The notes under the pieces: model-generated
The model's input: only the letters and a program-made list of their open reading frames with translations
Databases searched by the model: none
What the model was told of the DNA's origin: nothing
Part shown: positions 16,558 to 25,898 of the stretch, piece after piece
Numbering within the stretch: position 1 is the first letter of the stretch
Layout: each line of letters starts with the position of its first letter
From: Salinirussus salinus
GTDB lineage: Archaea; Halobacteriota; Halobacteria; Halobacteriales; Haloarculaceae
Direction: 5' to 3'
DNA: 64,000 bases
Assembly (NCBI RefSeq): GCF_009831455.1
Contig: NZ_WOWO01000002.1
Span: 620,001 to 684,000 of the forward strand
Translations under genes and position numbers: made by a program

Positions 16558-17916
16558 TCACTCCCGGCTGTCGTCCCCGGTGTCTTCCGTCCCGCCGGAC
16601 CAGAGGTCGTCTCCCGCAGCCTCATCGTCCTCCTCGGGCCACTCGAAGGCGTCCGCGTCGTCGCCCCTGTCGGCACCCTCCGTGTCACCGAACCCATCGT
16701 CGTCGAAGAGGGACTCGACGTCGGGCGCTTCCGTGCCGCCTCCGAAGGCGTCCCCGCCGTTCCCGGCCGCCTCGACCTCGGGGAACGACCCGTCGTCCTC
16801 GAAGTCGAAGCCGCCGAACAGCCAGCTGTGGACCGCGGAGGTCGAGGGGGCGTAGACGTAGGCGACGTCCTCCCGGCCCCGGAGGACGTAGAAGGCGTTG
16901 TCGTCCTCGATGACGCGGTTGTTAGTGTCGATCGCGAGGTCGACCAGCCCGGAGAGACTGCTGACTTTGACGACAGTCTGGTACTGGTCGATACCGGGGA
17001 TCTCCCCGCGGGTGATCCAGTCGTTGAACTGCTTGCGCTTCTCCGCCAGCAGACACCGTTCGCGCTCGGCCTCGCTCAGCTCGATCAGGTCCCGCCGGGA
17101 GGCGTAGGCGAGGCCGGCGAGGCCCAGGAGTCCGGCGAGGAGCCCGACCGGCGCGCCGACCCGCGTCAGCAGCGGGGGCTGGACGGCCTCCCGGACCGTG
17201 TCCGTCCGCAACGGCGTGCCCGCTGCTACCGTCTGTGCCCCGTCCACGCGGTAGGTGGGGGGCCGGACCACCAGCGGGAGGGAACTCTCGTGCTCGCGGG
17301 AGAGGTCCTGGCCCGCGACGGAGCCGTTCACCGACGTCCGCGCTCTGACGACCACCTGGACGTCGCCGACCTGCGCGCCGAGGTCGGACTCCACCCGGAA
17401 GATCCGCCGGGCGACGCGGGTGGTGTTGACCGAGAGCGACACCTCGTGTGCCTCCCCGGGCGCGAGCGACCCGGAGGTCTCGGAGGCCAGCGGCCGGACG
17501 TCACGCCAGAGGGTCTCGCCGTCCTCGTTCACCGCGCGGACGAGAAGCCGCGCCTCCGTCCGGGCGGTCACCTCGGGGTCCCGGTCCCCGTCCTCCCCGC
17601 TGAGGTCGTAGGCGTACGTGTAGTTCGCGTCGAGAACCGGCATCAGGCGCATGTAGTACAGCGGGCGCTCGCGCACGGTCTCGCCCTCCGACCAGACGGT
17701 GCTGTCGTTGCGCACCAGCGCACTGTGCTCGAACTCCGTCGACTCGTTCAGCGATGACACCACCACCTCCTCGGTCTCGTACTCGGTGCTGGCGTGGGCG
17801 CCGTAAGTGCCGACGCCCGCCAGGAGCGTCAGAACCACCAGCCCCACGACGACCGCGGGGAACCAGTCGCTGACCAGCCGGCGGAGCCGCAGCGTGAGGG
17901 GGATCTCGTCGTTCAT
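16558..17916 (-). CDS. DUF5305-like membrane protein
   Basis: A 452-residue protein with one N-terminal helix (WFPAVVVGLVVLTLLAGVG), an outside beta-rich domain of about 200 residues carrying several N-x-S/T sites (NESTEF, NDSTVW, NTTRV), a second helix (GAPVGLLAGLLGLAGLAYA) and a cytoplasmic part ending in a long acidic tail. This layout and the sequence match what I recall of DUF5305, which is found beside signal peptidases in haloarchaea. It converges with the signal peptidase and may anchor, assemble or sense the secreted beta proteins. No enzyme motif is visible. Confidence 0.75.
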   Translation of the reverse strand: MNDEIPLTLRLRRLVSDWFPAVVVGLVVLTLLAGVGTYGAHASTEYETEEVVVSSLNESTEFEHSALVRNDSTVWSEGETVRERPLYYMRLMPVLDANYTYAYDLSGEDGDRDPEVTARTEARLLVRAVNEDGETLWRDVRPLASETSGSLAPGEAHEVSLSVNTTRVARRIFRVESDLGAQVGDVQVVVRARTSVNGSVAGQDLSREHESSLPLVVRPPTYRVDGAQTVAAGTPLRTDTVREAVQPPLLTRVGAPVGLLAGLLGLAGLAYASRRDLIELSEAERERCLLAEKRKQFNDWITRGEIPGIDQYQTVVKVSSLSGLVDLAIDTNNRVIEDDNAFYVLRGREDVAYVYAPSTSAVHSWLFGGFDFEDDGSFPEVEAAGNGGDAFGGGTEAPDVESLFDDDGFGDTEGADRGDDADAFEWPEEDDEAAGDDLWSGGTEDTGDDSRE

Positions 17917-17965
17917 ATTCGGATGCGGTCATGTCCGGAATCGCGGCCCGGTCCGGGACTCCGGG

Positions 17966-18496
17966 TCACTCCAGCTCCGGTGGCCGTTCCGTCCGGCCGA
18001 GTTTCGTCTGTCGGTTCCGGTACACGTGGACGGCGGCGGAGACGGCGAAAGCGGCGACCACGAGCCCGGCCCAGACGATGTCGGGGGCCGAGACCGGCAC
18101 GAGGTCGAACCACGCAAAGGCGAGCACGGCGCCGCCGATCCCCGAGAGCCAGAGGTAGTACACTCCCCACGGGACCGACTCCTCGGGCACGATGTCCATG
18201 TAGACGTTGAGGCGCTCGGCGGCCGGCGTCAGCTCGACCTGGTCGTCCCACTCGATGATCCCTGCCTCCTCCATCGCCGGGAGGTGGGTCTGCTGGAGGG
18301 AGGTGTAGGTTCGCTTGCGCTCGCTCGAAGTTACCTCGTCGACGGACTTGTCGTGCTCCCAGGCCGCGACCTGTTCGGCCAGGTCCGACAGCGTCACTGG
18401 CTCGTCCCGGTGCTTGCAGTAGTGGAGCGCGTAGCGGCGCCGGTGGTTGCTCAGCAGCTCGAAGGTCTCGTCGCGGTTCACCTGTCTCTCCCCCAT
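17966..18496 (-). CDS. membrane-anchored winged-helix protein (DUF7344-like)
   Basis: A 176-residue protein. The first 95 residues are a winged-helix domain (ETFELLSNHRRRYALHYC, then TLSDLAEQVAAWE and the wing near GIIEWDDQVELT). Two transmembrane helices follow (VYYLWLSGIGGAVLAFAWF and WAGLVVAAFAVSAAVHVY). HTH proteins of this layout, called DUF7344 as I recall, are common beside secretion and surface loci in haloarchaea. It lies 49 bases upstream of the DUF5305-like gene in the same direction and could be the cluster's regulator, acting on the inverted-repeat promoter. That link is inference. Confidence 0.75.
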   Translation of the reverse strand: MGERQVNRDETFELLSNHRRRYALHYCKHRDEPVTLSDLAEQVAAWEHDKSVDEVTSSERKRTYTSLQQTHLPAMEEAGIIEWDDQVELTPAAERLNVYMDIVPEESVPWGVYYLWLSGIGGAVLAFAWFDLVPVSAPDIVWAGLVVAAFAVSAAVHVYRNRQTKLGRTERPPELE

Positions 18497-18604
18497 CTAG
18501 TTCCGTTCAGTGAACCGTTGTAATCTTCTCCTAATCAACGTTTGGTTCGGATCGGCACCCGCTAGTCTGCGGCGTGACGAGCGCTGAACGGGGGTAAAAG
18601 CGTC

Positions 18605-19231
18605 CTACTCGGGGCTCCCGACGTAGGGGAGTCCGGCAGCGGTCTCCTCGATAGCGTTCTGATTCGACTTCATCAGCGCCGTCGTGTCCCAGATGCCGTC
18701 GACGAGTGCCTTGCGCTGGCCCTCGTTGACGGTGACGCCGACTTCCTGTCCGCCGTACGAGACAGTCTCCGCGTCGATGTCGATCTCGATCTCGCCGTCG
18801 GGGTTGTCCTCGACCCACTGCTGGAGGTCGTTTATCGTCTCGTGGTCGGCGGTGACCGTGGGGATGCCCAGCGCCAGACAGTTTCCCGCGAATATCTCGG
18901 CGAAGCCCTCACCCACGAGCGCGTCGATGCCCCAGCGCATCAGCGCCTGCGGGGCGTGCTCGCGAGAGGAACCACAGCCGAAGTTGTTGTTGACCACCAT
19001 GATGGAGGCGTCCTGGAACCGGTCCTCGTTCATCGGGTGGTCCTTGGGGTTGTCCTCGTCATCGAACCGCTGGTCGAAGAAGGCGAACTCCCCGAGGCCG
19101 TCGAAGGTGACGACCTTCATGAACCGCGCCGGGATGACCTGGTCGGTGTCGATGTCGTTCCCGCGGATGGGGATGCCCGTCCCGGAGACGTCCGTCACTT
19201 CGGGGATCTCGACCTCGTCCTCGCCCGTCAT
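18605..19231 (-). CDS. leuD: 3-isopropylmalate dehydratase, small subunit
   Basis: A 208-residue swivel subunit of isopropylmalate isomerase, which with LeuC interconverts 2- and 3-isopropylmalate. It has [15 protein letters not shown] near the N terminus and the substrate loop [16 protein letters not shown]. Its start overlaps the leuC stop by four bases (ATGA), so it is translationally coupled to its partner. It is the last gene of the minus-strand leuA-ilvBNC-orf-leuCD run. Next downstream is the membrane-anchored HTH gene rather than leuB. Confidence 0.95.
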   Translation of the reverse strand: MTGEDEVEIPEVTDVSGTGIPIRGNDIDTDQVIPARFMKVVTFDGLGEFAFFDQRFDDEDNPKDHPMNEDRFQDASIMVVNNNFGCGSSREHAPQALMRWGIDALVGEGFAEIFAGNCLALGIPTVTADHETINDLQQWVEDNPDGEIEIDIDAETVSYGGQEVGVTVNEGQRKALVDGIWDTTALMKSNQNAIEETAAGLPYVGSPE

Positions 19232-20649
19232 ACGTTCACCACCGCCTCCAGTTCTCGCACGTCAGTCACTTCCCCGGTGATCGCCGCGGCTGCGACCATC
19301 TGGGGGTTCATCAGGACGGTGCGGCCGTCCTTGCTCCCCTGCCGGCCGACAAAGTTCCGGTTGGAGGAGGAGGCACAGGCCTCGTCACCCTCCAGCTGGT
19401 CCTCGTTCATGCCGAGACACATCGAACAGCCGGCGTTGCGCCAGTCGAAGCCGGCTTTCTCGAAGACGTTCTTCAGGCCTTCCTCTTTGGCGGCCTGCTG
19501 GACGCGCTGGCTGCCGGGGACGACCATCGCGCGCACGTCGTCGTGGACCTCGCGGCCCTCGACAATACTGGCCGCGCGGCGCAGGTCCGGCAGGCGGGCG
19601 TTCGTACACGACCCGAGGAAGGCCACGTCTATCCCGTAGCCCTCCATCGTGTCGCCGGGTTCGACGCGCATGTGTTCCTGTGCGCGCCGGGCGGTGTCCT
19701 GCTTGTCCTCGGGCAGGTCCTCGGGTGCCGGGATCGGGTCCGTGATGCCGACCCCCTGTCCGGGTGTGGTTCCCCAGGTGACCACTGGTTCGAGGTCGCC
19801 GGCGTCGATGGTGACCACGTCGTCGTACTCGGCGTCCCCGTCGCTGCGGACCGACTCCCAGTAGGGCTTGAGGCGGTCGAACTCCCCGGGGTTCTCCTGG
19901 AAGTAGTCGGTCTCTTCGAGCCACTCGAAGGTGGTCTCGTCGGGGTTGACGTAGCCCGCTCGGGCGCCGCCCTCGATGGACATGTTGCAGATGCTCATCC
20001 GCCCCTCCATCCCGAGGTCCTCGATGGCCTCGCCGGCGTACTCGTAGACGTACCCGACGCCGCCCTCGGTGCCCAGGCGGCGGATGATCTCGAGGATGAT
20101 GTCCTTTGCCTCGACGCCCTCCTGCAACCGGCCGTCGACCTGGATCTTCCGGACCTTCTGTTTGTCCATGGCGATGGTCTGTGTCGCCAGCACGTCTCGG
20201 ATCTGTGAGGTCCCGATGCCGAACGCGAGCGCGCCGAAGGCGCCGTGGGTCGAGGTGTGGGAGTCGCCACAGACGATGGTCTTGCCGGGCTGGGTCAGGC
20301 CCTGCTCCGGGCCGACGACGTGGACGATCCCCTGGTCCCCGGTCGTCGGGTCCAGGAAGTCGATGCCCGCGTCGCGGACGTTCTCCTCCAGTTCGGCCAT
20401 CATCTCTTCGGCCGCGTCGTCGCTGTAGGGCCGGGACTGGTCGGCGGTCGGGACGATGTGGTCGACGGTCGCCAGCGTCAGGTCCGGGCGCGCGACATCG
20501 ATGTCACGCTCCCGCAACATTCCGAACGCCTGCGGGCTGGTCACCTCGTGGATGAGGTGCAGCCCGACGAACAGCTGGTCCTGGCCGTTTGGCAGCGTCG
20601 TTACCTTGTGCTTCTCCCAGACCTTGTCGTACAGCGTGTTCCGGCTCAT
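19228..20649 (-). CDS. leuC: 3-isopropylmalate dehydratase, large subunit
   Basis: A 473-residue aconitase-type subunit that binds a 4Fe-4S cluster. The three cluster ligands are visible as Cys348 (LGSCTNAR), Cys408 and Cys411 ([10 protein letters not shown]). The active-site segment [14 protein letters not shown] lies at about 127-139. Length and motifs match bacterial and haloarchaeal LeuC. It follows the small conserved ORF at 20646 with a four-base overlap and overlaps leuD by four bases, so the three are a tightly coupled unit. Homoaconitase is the alternative within the family, but the ilv/leu context argues for leucine synthesis. Confidence 0.95.
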   Translation of the reverse strand: MSRNTLYDKVWEKHKVTTLPNGQDQLFVGLHLIHEVTSPQAFGMLRERDIDVARPDLTLATVDHIVPTADQSRPYSDDAAEEMMAELEENVRDAGIDFLDPTTGDQGIVHVVGPEQGLTQPGKTIVCGDSHTSTHGAFGALAFGIGTSQIRDVLATQTIAMDKQKVRKIQVDGRLQEGVEAKDIILEIIRRLGTEGGVGYVYEYAGEAIEDLGMEGRMSICNMSIEGGARAGYVNPDETTFEWLEETDYFQENPGEFDRLKPYWESVRSDGDAEYDDVVTIDAGDLEPVVTWGTTPGQGVGITDPIPAPEDLPEDKQDTARRAQEHMRVEPGDTMEGYGIDVAFLGSCTNARLPDLRRAASIVEGREVHDDVRAMVVPGSQRVQQAAKEEGLKNVFEKAGFDWRNAGCSMCLGMNEDQLEGDEACASSSNRNFVGRQGSKDGRTVLMNPQMVAAAAITGEVTDVRELEAVVNV

Positions 20650-20864
20650 ACAGTACCGTCGCGCCCTTCGGTGCCGCGCTCGAAGGTGCGCGTCGTGGCC
20701 TCGTCTTCCTCGGTGTCGTGTGTCACGTCCGCCATCGTCTCGTCGTCCGGCTCGCCGCGCTGGTCTTCCCCACCGTCGGCCACGACCGCCCCCCGCTGGA
20801 AGCGGAAGCCGAAGGCCTCCTGGGTGTGGGGGTGCGTGTGGTCGACGTCCTGCATCTCAGTCAT
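20646..20864 (-). CDS. small acidic protein between ilvC and leuC, unknown function
   Basis: A 72-residue, very acidic protein with a His-rich start ([21 protein letters not shown]). It overlaps the ilvC stop by eight bases and the leuC start by four, so it is certainly part of the operon. From memory, an uncharacterised small ORF occupies the same place in other haloarchaeal ilv/leu operons, which suggests a pathway-linked role such as subunit assembly or metal handling. No domain is recognisable. It looks mostly disordered after residue 25. Confidence 0.7.
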   Translation of the reverse strand: MTEMQDVDHTHPHTQEAFGFRFQRGAVVADGGEDQRGEPDDETMADVTHDTEEDEATTRTFERGTEGRDGTV

Positions 20865-21876
20865 CGGCTGGCACCTCCTCCTCCGCCTGTTCGTCCCAGG
20901 CGAACAGCTCCCGCAGCCGGTCGCCCACCTGCTCGATCTGATGGGACTGCTCGGCGCCGCGGTACTGGCGGTAGGCGGGCCGGTGGGCCTGGTTTTCGTT
21001 GATCCACTCGCGGGCGAACTCACCGGACTGAACGCCCTCGAGGATCTCCTGCATCCCCTCGCGGTCGATGACCTCCTCGCCGCGGGTCAGACCACCGTAC
21101 TCCGCGGTATCGGAGACGGAGTTCCACATCCCCATGTGCCCACCCTCGTACATCAGGTCGACGATGAGCTTGAGCTCGTTGAGACACTCGAAGTAGGCCA
21201 TCTCCGGGGCGTAGCCGGCGTCGACCAGCGTCTCGAAGCCAGCCTTCACCATCTCGGTCACGCCGCCACAGAGCACCGCCTGCTCGCCGAACAGGTCGGT
21301 CTCGGTCTCCTCCTGGAAGGAGGTCTCGATGACGCCCGCCCGGGTGCAGCCGATGGCCTTCGCGTAGGCCAGCCCCTCGGCGTGGGCCTCGCCGGTGGCG
21401 TCCTGGTAGACCGCGAGCAGGCCGGGGACGCCCTCGCCCCGCTTGTAGGTCCGCCGGACCAGGTGACCCGGTGACTTGGGCGCGACCATCGTCACGTCGA
21501 CATCCTCGGGGGGCTCGATCTGGCCGTAGTGGATGTTGAACCCGTGGGCGAACTGCAGCGTGTCGCCGGCGTCCATCCCCTCGCGGATGTCCTCGTAGAC
21601 TGCAGGCTGGACGGTGTCGGGAACCAGCATCACGACGCGGTCGGCCGCCGCGGCGGCGTTGGCCGGCGTCGCCACCTCCAGGCCGTCGGTCTCGGCTTCC
21701 TGCCGGGAGGCCGAGGACTTCCGGAGGCCGACGACCACGTCCACGCCGGAGTCGTCGAGGTTCTGGGCGTGGGCGTGGCCCTGGCTGCCGTAGCCGAGCA
21801 CGGCGACCGTCTCGTCCTGTACTGTCGATACGTCCGCGTCGTCGTCGTAGTAGACCTCGGTGTCGAATTCAGTCAT
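20857..21876 (-). CDS. ilvC: ketol-acid reductoisomerase
   Basis: A 339-residue class I enzyme that isomerises and reduces acetolactate or acetohydroxybutyrate for valine and isoleucine. The NAD(P)-binding fold is at [15 protein letters not shown] (about 26-40). The knotted C-terminal domain carries the metal-binding [20 protein letters not shown] segment. It starts eight bases inside the end of ilvN and ends eight bases inside the next small ORF. ATG at 21876 gives an acidic N-terminal extension of about 25 residues, which is usual in halophiles. Confidence 0.95.
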   Translation of the reverse strand: MTEFDTEVYYDDDADVSTVQDETVAVLGYGSQGHAHAQNLDDSGVDVVVGLRKSSASRQEAETDGLEVATPANAAAAADRVVMLVPDTVQPAVYEDIREGMDAGDTLQFAHGFNIHYGQIEPPEDVDVTMVAPKSPGHLVRRTYKRGEGVPGLLAVYQDATGEAHAEGLAYAKAIGCTRAGVIETSFQEETETDLFGEQAVLCGGVTEMVKAGFETLVDAGYAPEMAYFECLNELKLIVDLMYEGGHMGMWNSVSDTAEYGGLTRGEEVIDREGMQEILEGVQSGEFAREWINENQAHRPAYRQYRGAEQSHQIEQVGDRLRELFAWDEQAEEEVPADD

Positions 21877-22528
21877 CGTCTGCCTCCGTGGTTGCCACCT
21901 GCGATTCCGTGGGCGCCTTGTTGGGCTGTTTGACCTGGGCTGTCGGGGCCTCCCCGCGGGCCAGGGCGGCGTAGCCCGTCCGCACCAGCTCGCGGATGCC
22001 GAACTGCTCGTAGGCGTCGACCGCGTCGTCGATCTTCTGTTCGTCGCCGGTGATCTGGACCGTGATCGTGCGCGGCCCGGCGTCCAGCGTCGTCCCGTCG
22101 TACATGTCGGTGATGGCGTTGACCTCGTCGGGCCGGTCGCCGTTGACCTTCAGGATGACCAGTTCGCGCTGGACCGCCTCGTCGTCCAGCTCGCGGACCG
22201 AGACGACGGGAATCCGCTTCTCCAGCTGTTTTTTCGCCTGGTCGATCCCCGGCCGGGGCTCCTCGATGACGATCGTCATCCGCGCGAGGTCGTCGTCGAT
22301 GGTCGCCCCCACGGTCAGCGACTCGATGTTGAACTGCCGGCGGCTGAACAGCCCGGAGATCTCGGCGAGCACGCCGGGTTCGTGTTTCACGAGCGCCGAG
22401 AGCACCGTCCGCTCGGGGGGGTGTTCGGCCTCGGCCTCGGGGTCGATGCGGATGCCGTCCTCGTTGCGCCGGCCCTCGGGCAGCTGTCGAGCGTCGGGCC
22501 CGGGGCCGGGGAGTTCGCCCTGTGTCAT
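21869..22528 (-). CDS. ilvN: acetolactate synthase, regulatory small subunit
   Basis: A 219-residue protein with an ACT domain (about 40-115; [27 protein letters not shown]) and the C-terminal domain found in IlvN/IlvH ([11 protein letters not shown], then [16 protein letters not shown]). It binds branched-chain amino acids, usually valine, and confers feedback inhibition on IlvB. ATG at 22528 overlaps the ilvB stop (ATGA). The N-terminal 38 residues and the tail after the second domain are acidic, low-complexity extensions. The longer upstream open frame lies inside ilvB and is not used. Confidence 0.93.
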   Translation of the reverse strand: MTQGELPGPGPDARQLPEGRRNEDGIRIDPEAEAEHPPERTVLSALVKHEPGVLAEISGLFSRRQFNIESLTVGATIDDDLARMTIVIEEPRPGIDQAKKQLEKRIPVVSVRELDDEAVQRELVILKVNGDRPDEVNAITDMYDGTTLDAGPRTITVQITGDEQKIDDAVDAYEQFGIRELVRTGYAALARGEAPTAQVKQPNKAPTESQVATTEADDD

Positions 22529-24339
22529 AGTTGCTCCAGGTGGTCCTCGTTCAGCGCGAAGCGCGCGTTGTTGCCCCCGCTGGGCACCATCGGGTAGACG
22601 TTCTCGGCCGGGTCGATGACCGCGTCGATCACCGAGGGGCCGTCGTACTCGCGGGCCTCCTGAATGGTCTCCTCGACCTCGTCGTAGGACTCGATGCGCA
22701 GCCCCTGGGCGCCGTAGGCCTCCGCGAGCTTGTCGAACTGCGGGACCCAGGGGTATTCGGAGGCCATCCGCCGCCCCTCGTAGAAGCCGTCCTGCCACTG
22801 GCGGACCATCCCGACCGCCTCGTTGTTCAGCACGACGATGGTGATGTTCAGGTTCTCCCGGACTGCGACGGTCAGCTCCTGGCCGGTCATCAGGAAGGAG
22901 CCGTCGCCGTCGAAGGCCACCACCTCCCGGTCGGGTGCGGCCAGCTTCGCGCCGATCGCCGCCGGCACCGCGTAGCCCATCGTCCCCAGCCCGTGGGAGG
23001 TGACCCACGTGCGGGGCTCGGTCCAGGTCCAGTACTGCCAGGCCCACATCTGGTGCTGGCCCACGCCCGCCGCGACGACCGTGTCCGCCGGCGTCAGTTC
23101 GTCGTATTTCTCGACGACGTACTGTGGTTTGAGGGGGTCGTCCTCCGGCGTCTCGTAGTCCATCGGGTACTCCTCCTTCCAGGTCTGGCACTGCTCGAGC
23201 CACTCGTCGGTGTCGGGCGAGGCGGGCATGGCCTCGGCCAGCTGGTCGAGCACCGCCGCCGCGTCGCCCAGAAGCGGGTAGTCCGCCTCGATGTTCTTGC
23301 TGATCTCCGCGGGGTCGATATCGACGTGGATGACGTCGGCGTCGGGCGCGAAGGTGCGCACGTCGCCGGTCAGGCGGTCGTCGAAGCGGGTGCCCACGGC
23401 GAGCAGGCAGTCCGTCAGCGAGACCGCCAGGTTGGCGTAGCCGGTGCCGTGCATCCCCGCGATCTCCAGCGAGAGGTCGTGGGTCTCCGGGAACGCCCCC
23501 GTCCCGGGCATCGTCGTGATCACCGGGACCTCGTGCTCGGTGGCGAACTCCCGGAGTTCCTCACTTGCCTCGGCTTTGATCACGCCGCCGCCGGCCAGGA
23601 TCACCGGCCGGTCCGCGTCGGCAAGCACCTCCGCAGCCGTCGCCACGTTCTCGGGTTCGGCGCGCTCGGGGGGCTGGTAGGTATCGGGCGTCTCGGGCAG
23701 CCCGGGCTCGGCGTCGGTCTCGCCCTGGGTGACGTCCTTGGGCAGGTCCACCAGCGTCGGCCCCTGCCGGCCGTCGTTGGCAAGCGCCCACGCCGTGCCG
23801 ACGTCGGTCCCGACCGCGTCGGAGTCGTCGGCGAAGGTGTTGTACTTCGTGATCGGCTGGGTGACGCCGATGGTGTCGGTCTCCTGGAAGGCGTCGTTGC
23901 CGACGAAGTCCGTCGGGACCTGGCCGGTCAGCGCGACCAGCGGGTCCGAGTCCATGCTGGCGTCGGCTAACCCCGTGACGAGGTTGGTCGCGCCCGGCCC
24001 CGAGGTGGCCATGCAGACGCCGGGGTCGCCGGTGACGATCCCGTAGGCGTCGGCGGCGTGAGCCGCGCCCTGCTCGTGGGCCATCGTGACGTGGGTCATC
24101 TCGTCGCTGCGGTACAGCGCGTCGTAGACGGGCATGATCGCCCCGCCCTGGACGCCGAAGAGGTACTCGACGCCCGCGTTCTCCAGCGCCCGGACGACCG
24201 CGTCCGCGCCGGTCGCTTCGGGCTCCTGCTCCCGTTCGCCGTCCGCTGGTGGCTCCGCGTCTGTCTCTGCTTCGGCCTCGGCTCCGGCGGCCTCGGCGTC
24301 CTGTTCGTCTTCCTTGGGGACGGACGCTCGCTCGCTCAT
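22525..24339 (-). CDS. ilvB: acetolactate synthase, catalytic large subunit
   Basis: A 604-residue thiamine-diphosphate enzyme making acetolactate or acetohydroxybutyrate. After an acidic N-terminal extension of about 45 residues it shows GVEYLFGVQGGAIMPVYDAL with the thiamine-activating Glu in THVTMAHEQGAAHAADAY. The C-terminal GDGSFLMTGQELTVAVRENLN is the metal/diphosphate motif. A Shine-Dalgarno GGAGG lies just before ATG 24339, so the mRNA has a leader. A 12-codon mini-ORF overlaps the start. The ilvN start overlaps the stop. Confidence 0.95.
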   Translation of the reverse strand: MSERASVPKEDEQDAEAAGAEAEAETDAEPPADGEREQEPEATGADAVVRALENAGVEYLFGVQGGAIMPVYDALYRSDEMTHVTMAHEQGAAHAADAYGIVTGDPGVCMATSGPGATNLVTGLADASMDSDPLVALTGQVPTDFVGNDAFQETDTIGVTQPITKYNTFADDSDAVGTDVGTAWALANDGRQGPTLVDLPKDVTQGETDAEPGLPETPDTYQPPERAEPENVATAAEVLADADRPVILAGGGVIKAEASEELREFATEHEVPVITTMPGTGAFPETHDLSLEIAGMHGTGYANLAVSLTDCLLAVGTRFDDRLTGDVRTFAPDADVIHVDIDPAEISKNIEADYPLLGDAAAVLDQLAEAMPASPDTDEWLEQCQTWKEEYPMDYETPEDDPLKPQYVVEKYDELTPADTVVAAGVGQHQMWAWQYWTWTEPRTWVTSHGLGTMGYAVPAAIGAKLAAPDREVVAFDGDGSFLMTGQELTVAVRENLNITIVVLNNEAVGMVRQWQDGFYEGRRMASEYPWVPQFDKLAEAYGAQGLRIESYDEVEETIQEAREYDGPSVIDAVIDPAENVYPMVPSGGNNARFALNEDHLEQL

Positions 24340-24371
24340 CGGCGCCCCTCCGCTGTGTGTGTATACTGCAT
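24336..24371 (-). promoter_or_regulatory. mini-ORF in the ilvB leader, overlapping its start
   Basis: ATG at 24371 opens an 11-residue frame (MQYTHTAEGRR) whose TGA overlaps the ilvB ATG in ATGA. Translation through it would deliver ribosomes to ilvB. It contains no Leu, Val or Ile, so it is not a classical attenuator peptide. The rest of the 24372-24637 gap holds no gene I can support. TTATTACG on the minus strand near 24520-24527 is a possible distant promoter giving a leader of about 150 nt. Confidence 0.35.
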
Positions 24372-24637
24372 GGTGACTACGACCTGGTTGTCGGCGATAC
24401 GGACCGGTGAAGAAGGGTGATGCGGGGCTACAGCGCCCCTACGATACCCGCGAGGCTGGCGGCGCGGCGGACCGCGGGTCCAGCCTCGAGTGTCATCAGT
24501 ACGACCGTCAGTCAGGCCCGCGTAATAAGCGTTGCGCGATCCCCGGGCGGCTCCGGCCGCGCCGCGGAGCGCACAGCGCGGGCTGGTCGCCAGCGGCTGG
24601 TGGCCGGTCGCTGCGGGCTCGGAAACGGGCATCGGCC

Positions 24638-25868
24638 CTACGCCCGGACCTCCTCTTCGACCTGCTCGACGCCGACCTCGCGGGCGAACTTCTCCAGTTC
24701 GTCCATCGTGACCCGCTGGGCCTCCGCGCCGAAGTCCTTCACCCGGCGGGTGACCTCCCGGACCTCGTCGTCGGTCGGGTCGTAGCCGGCCTCCTGCAGG
24801 CGCTCGCGGACGGAGTGCTGGCCGGTGTGTTTTCCGAGTACGAGTTCCCGCTCGGCGCCGACCATCTCCGGCGTCATTACGCCGGGCTCGAAGGTGTCGG
24901 AGTTCTCGATGACCCCGGCGGCGTGGATCCCGCTTTCATGCGAGAAGGCGTTGTCGCCGACGACGGGCTTGTTGCCCGGCACCGGGACGTCGCTTTTCTC
25001 CTCGATGACCCGCGAGACCTCCGCGATCGCGGTCGTGTCGACCCCGGTGTCGACGTTGTACAGCGACTCCAGTGCCATCACGACCTCCTCGTAGGCCGCG
25101 TTACCGGCCCGCTCGCCGATCCCGTTGATCGACACCTGGGACTGGGCCGCGCCGGCCTCGTAGCCCGCCAGGGCGTTGGCCGCCGCCAGCCCGAAGTCGT
25201 CGTGGGTGTGGACGTCCACGCGGGCATCGACAGCCGCGTCGACGACCTTCTCGACCAGCTTCGCGAAGCGGGTCGGCGTCGCCACTCCCACCGTGTCGGG
25301 GATGTTGAGCCAGTCCGCGCCCGCCCGCGTGGTCGCCTCCACGATGTCGAGCAGGTACTCCTCGCTGGTCCGGGTCGCGTCCATGGGCGAGAACATGCAC
25401 TCGACGCCGGCTTCCTTCACGCGCTCGACGGACTCGACGGCACGCTCGCGCACCTGCTCGCGGGTGGCGTGCATCGAGTCCTCGATCTGGACGTCGCTGG
25501 TGGACACGAAGACGTGTACCAGGTCGACGCCCGAGTCGAGCGCGGCCTCGATATCCTCGTCGACAACGCGGGCCAGCCCACAGACCGTGGTGTGGCTGGC
25601 AGCGGCGATGTCGCGTACTGCCTCGAACTCCGCGTCGCTGTTGACGGGGAACCCGGCCTCGATGACGTGGGTCCCCATCCCGTCCAGCAGCGCGGCTATC
25701 TCCCGTTTGTCCTCGTACGAGAATGACGTTCGCGGCGTCTGTTCACCGTCGCGCAGCGTGGTGTCGAAAACCCGTGCGTCCTGTATCTCGGACGTGCTAT
25801 CCAGAGTGCCCTGGAAGAACTCGATCCGCCGGGGTTCCCGACGTGCCCTCTGTATTGGACATAAGCAT
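24638..25868 (-). pseudogene. leuA: 2-isopropylmalate synthase, with an apparent one-base frameshift near the start
   Basis: From 25678 down, this is a clear LeuA/citramalate-synthase barrel (GTHVIEAGFPVNS, HTHDDFGLAAANAL, SINGIGERAGNAAYEEV). The catalytic FDTTLRDGEQTP lies upstream of the first in-frame ATG, in a frame that has no ATG, GTG or TTG before its upstream stop. The expected start (MSNTEGTSG, ATG at 25862 or 25868) is one frame off. Removing one base from the run of four G at 25831-25834 joins the two. Length would be about 410 residues, without a C-terminal regulatory domain. A sequencing error is quite possible; otherwise the enzyme is broken. Confidence 0.75.
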
Positions 25869-25889
25869 CTGGTACGAGGGCGACCTTCC

Positions 25890-25898
25890 TATATAAAT
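25890..25898 (-). promoter_or_regulatory. TATA box for leuA
   Basis: The minus strand reads ATTTATATA here, a near-consensus archaeal TATA box. Its spacing predicts a transcript starting at about 25867, that is, at the ATG (25868), so leuA would be leaderless. Its presence supports the upstream start and thus the frameshift reading. Confidence 0.65.

Noticed and set aside
22531-23970. A long plus-strand frame opposite ilvB
   Set aside because: It is the antisense shadow of the thiamine-diphosphate enzyme; no domain signature on the plus strand.
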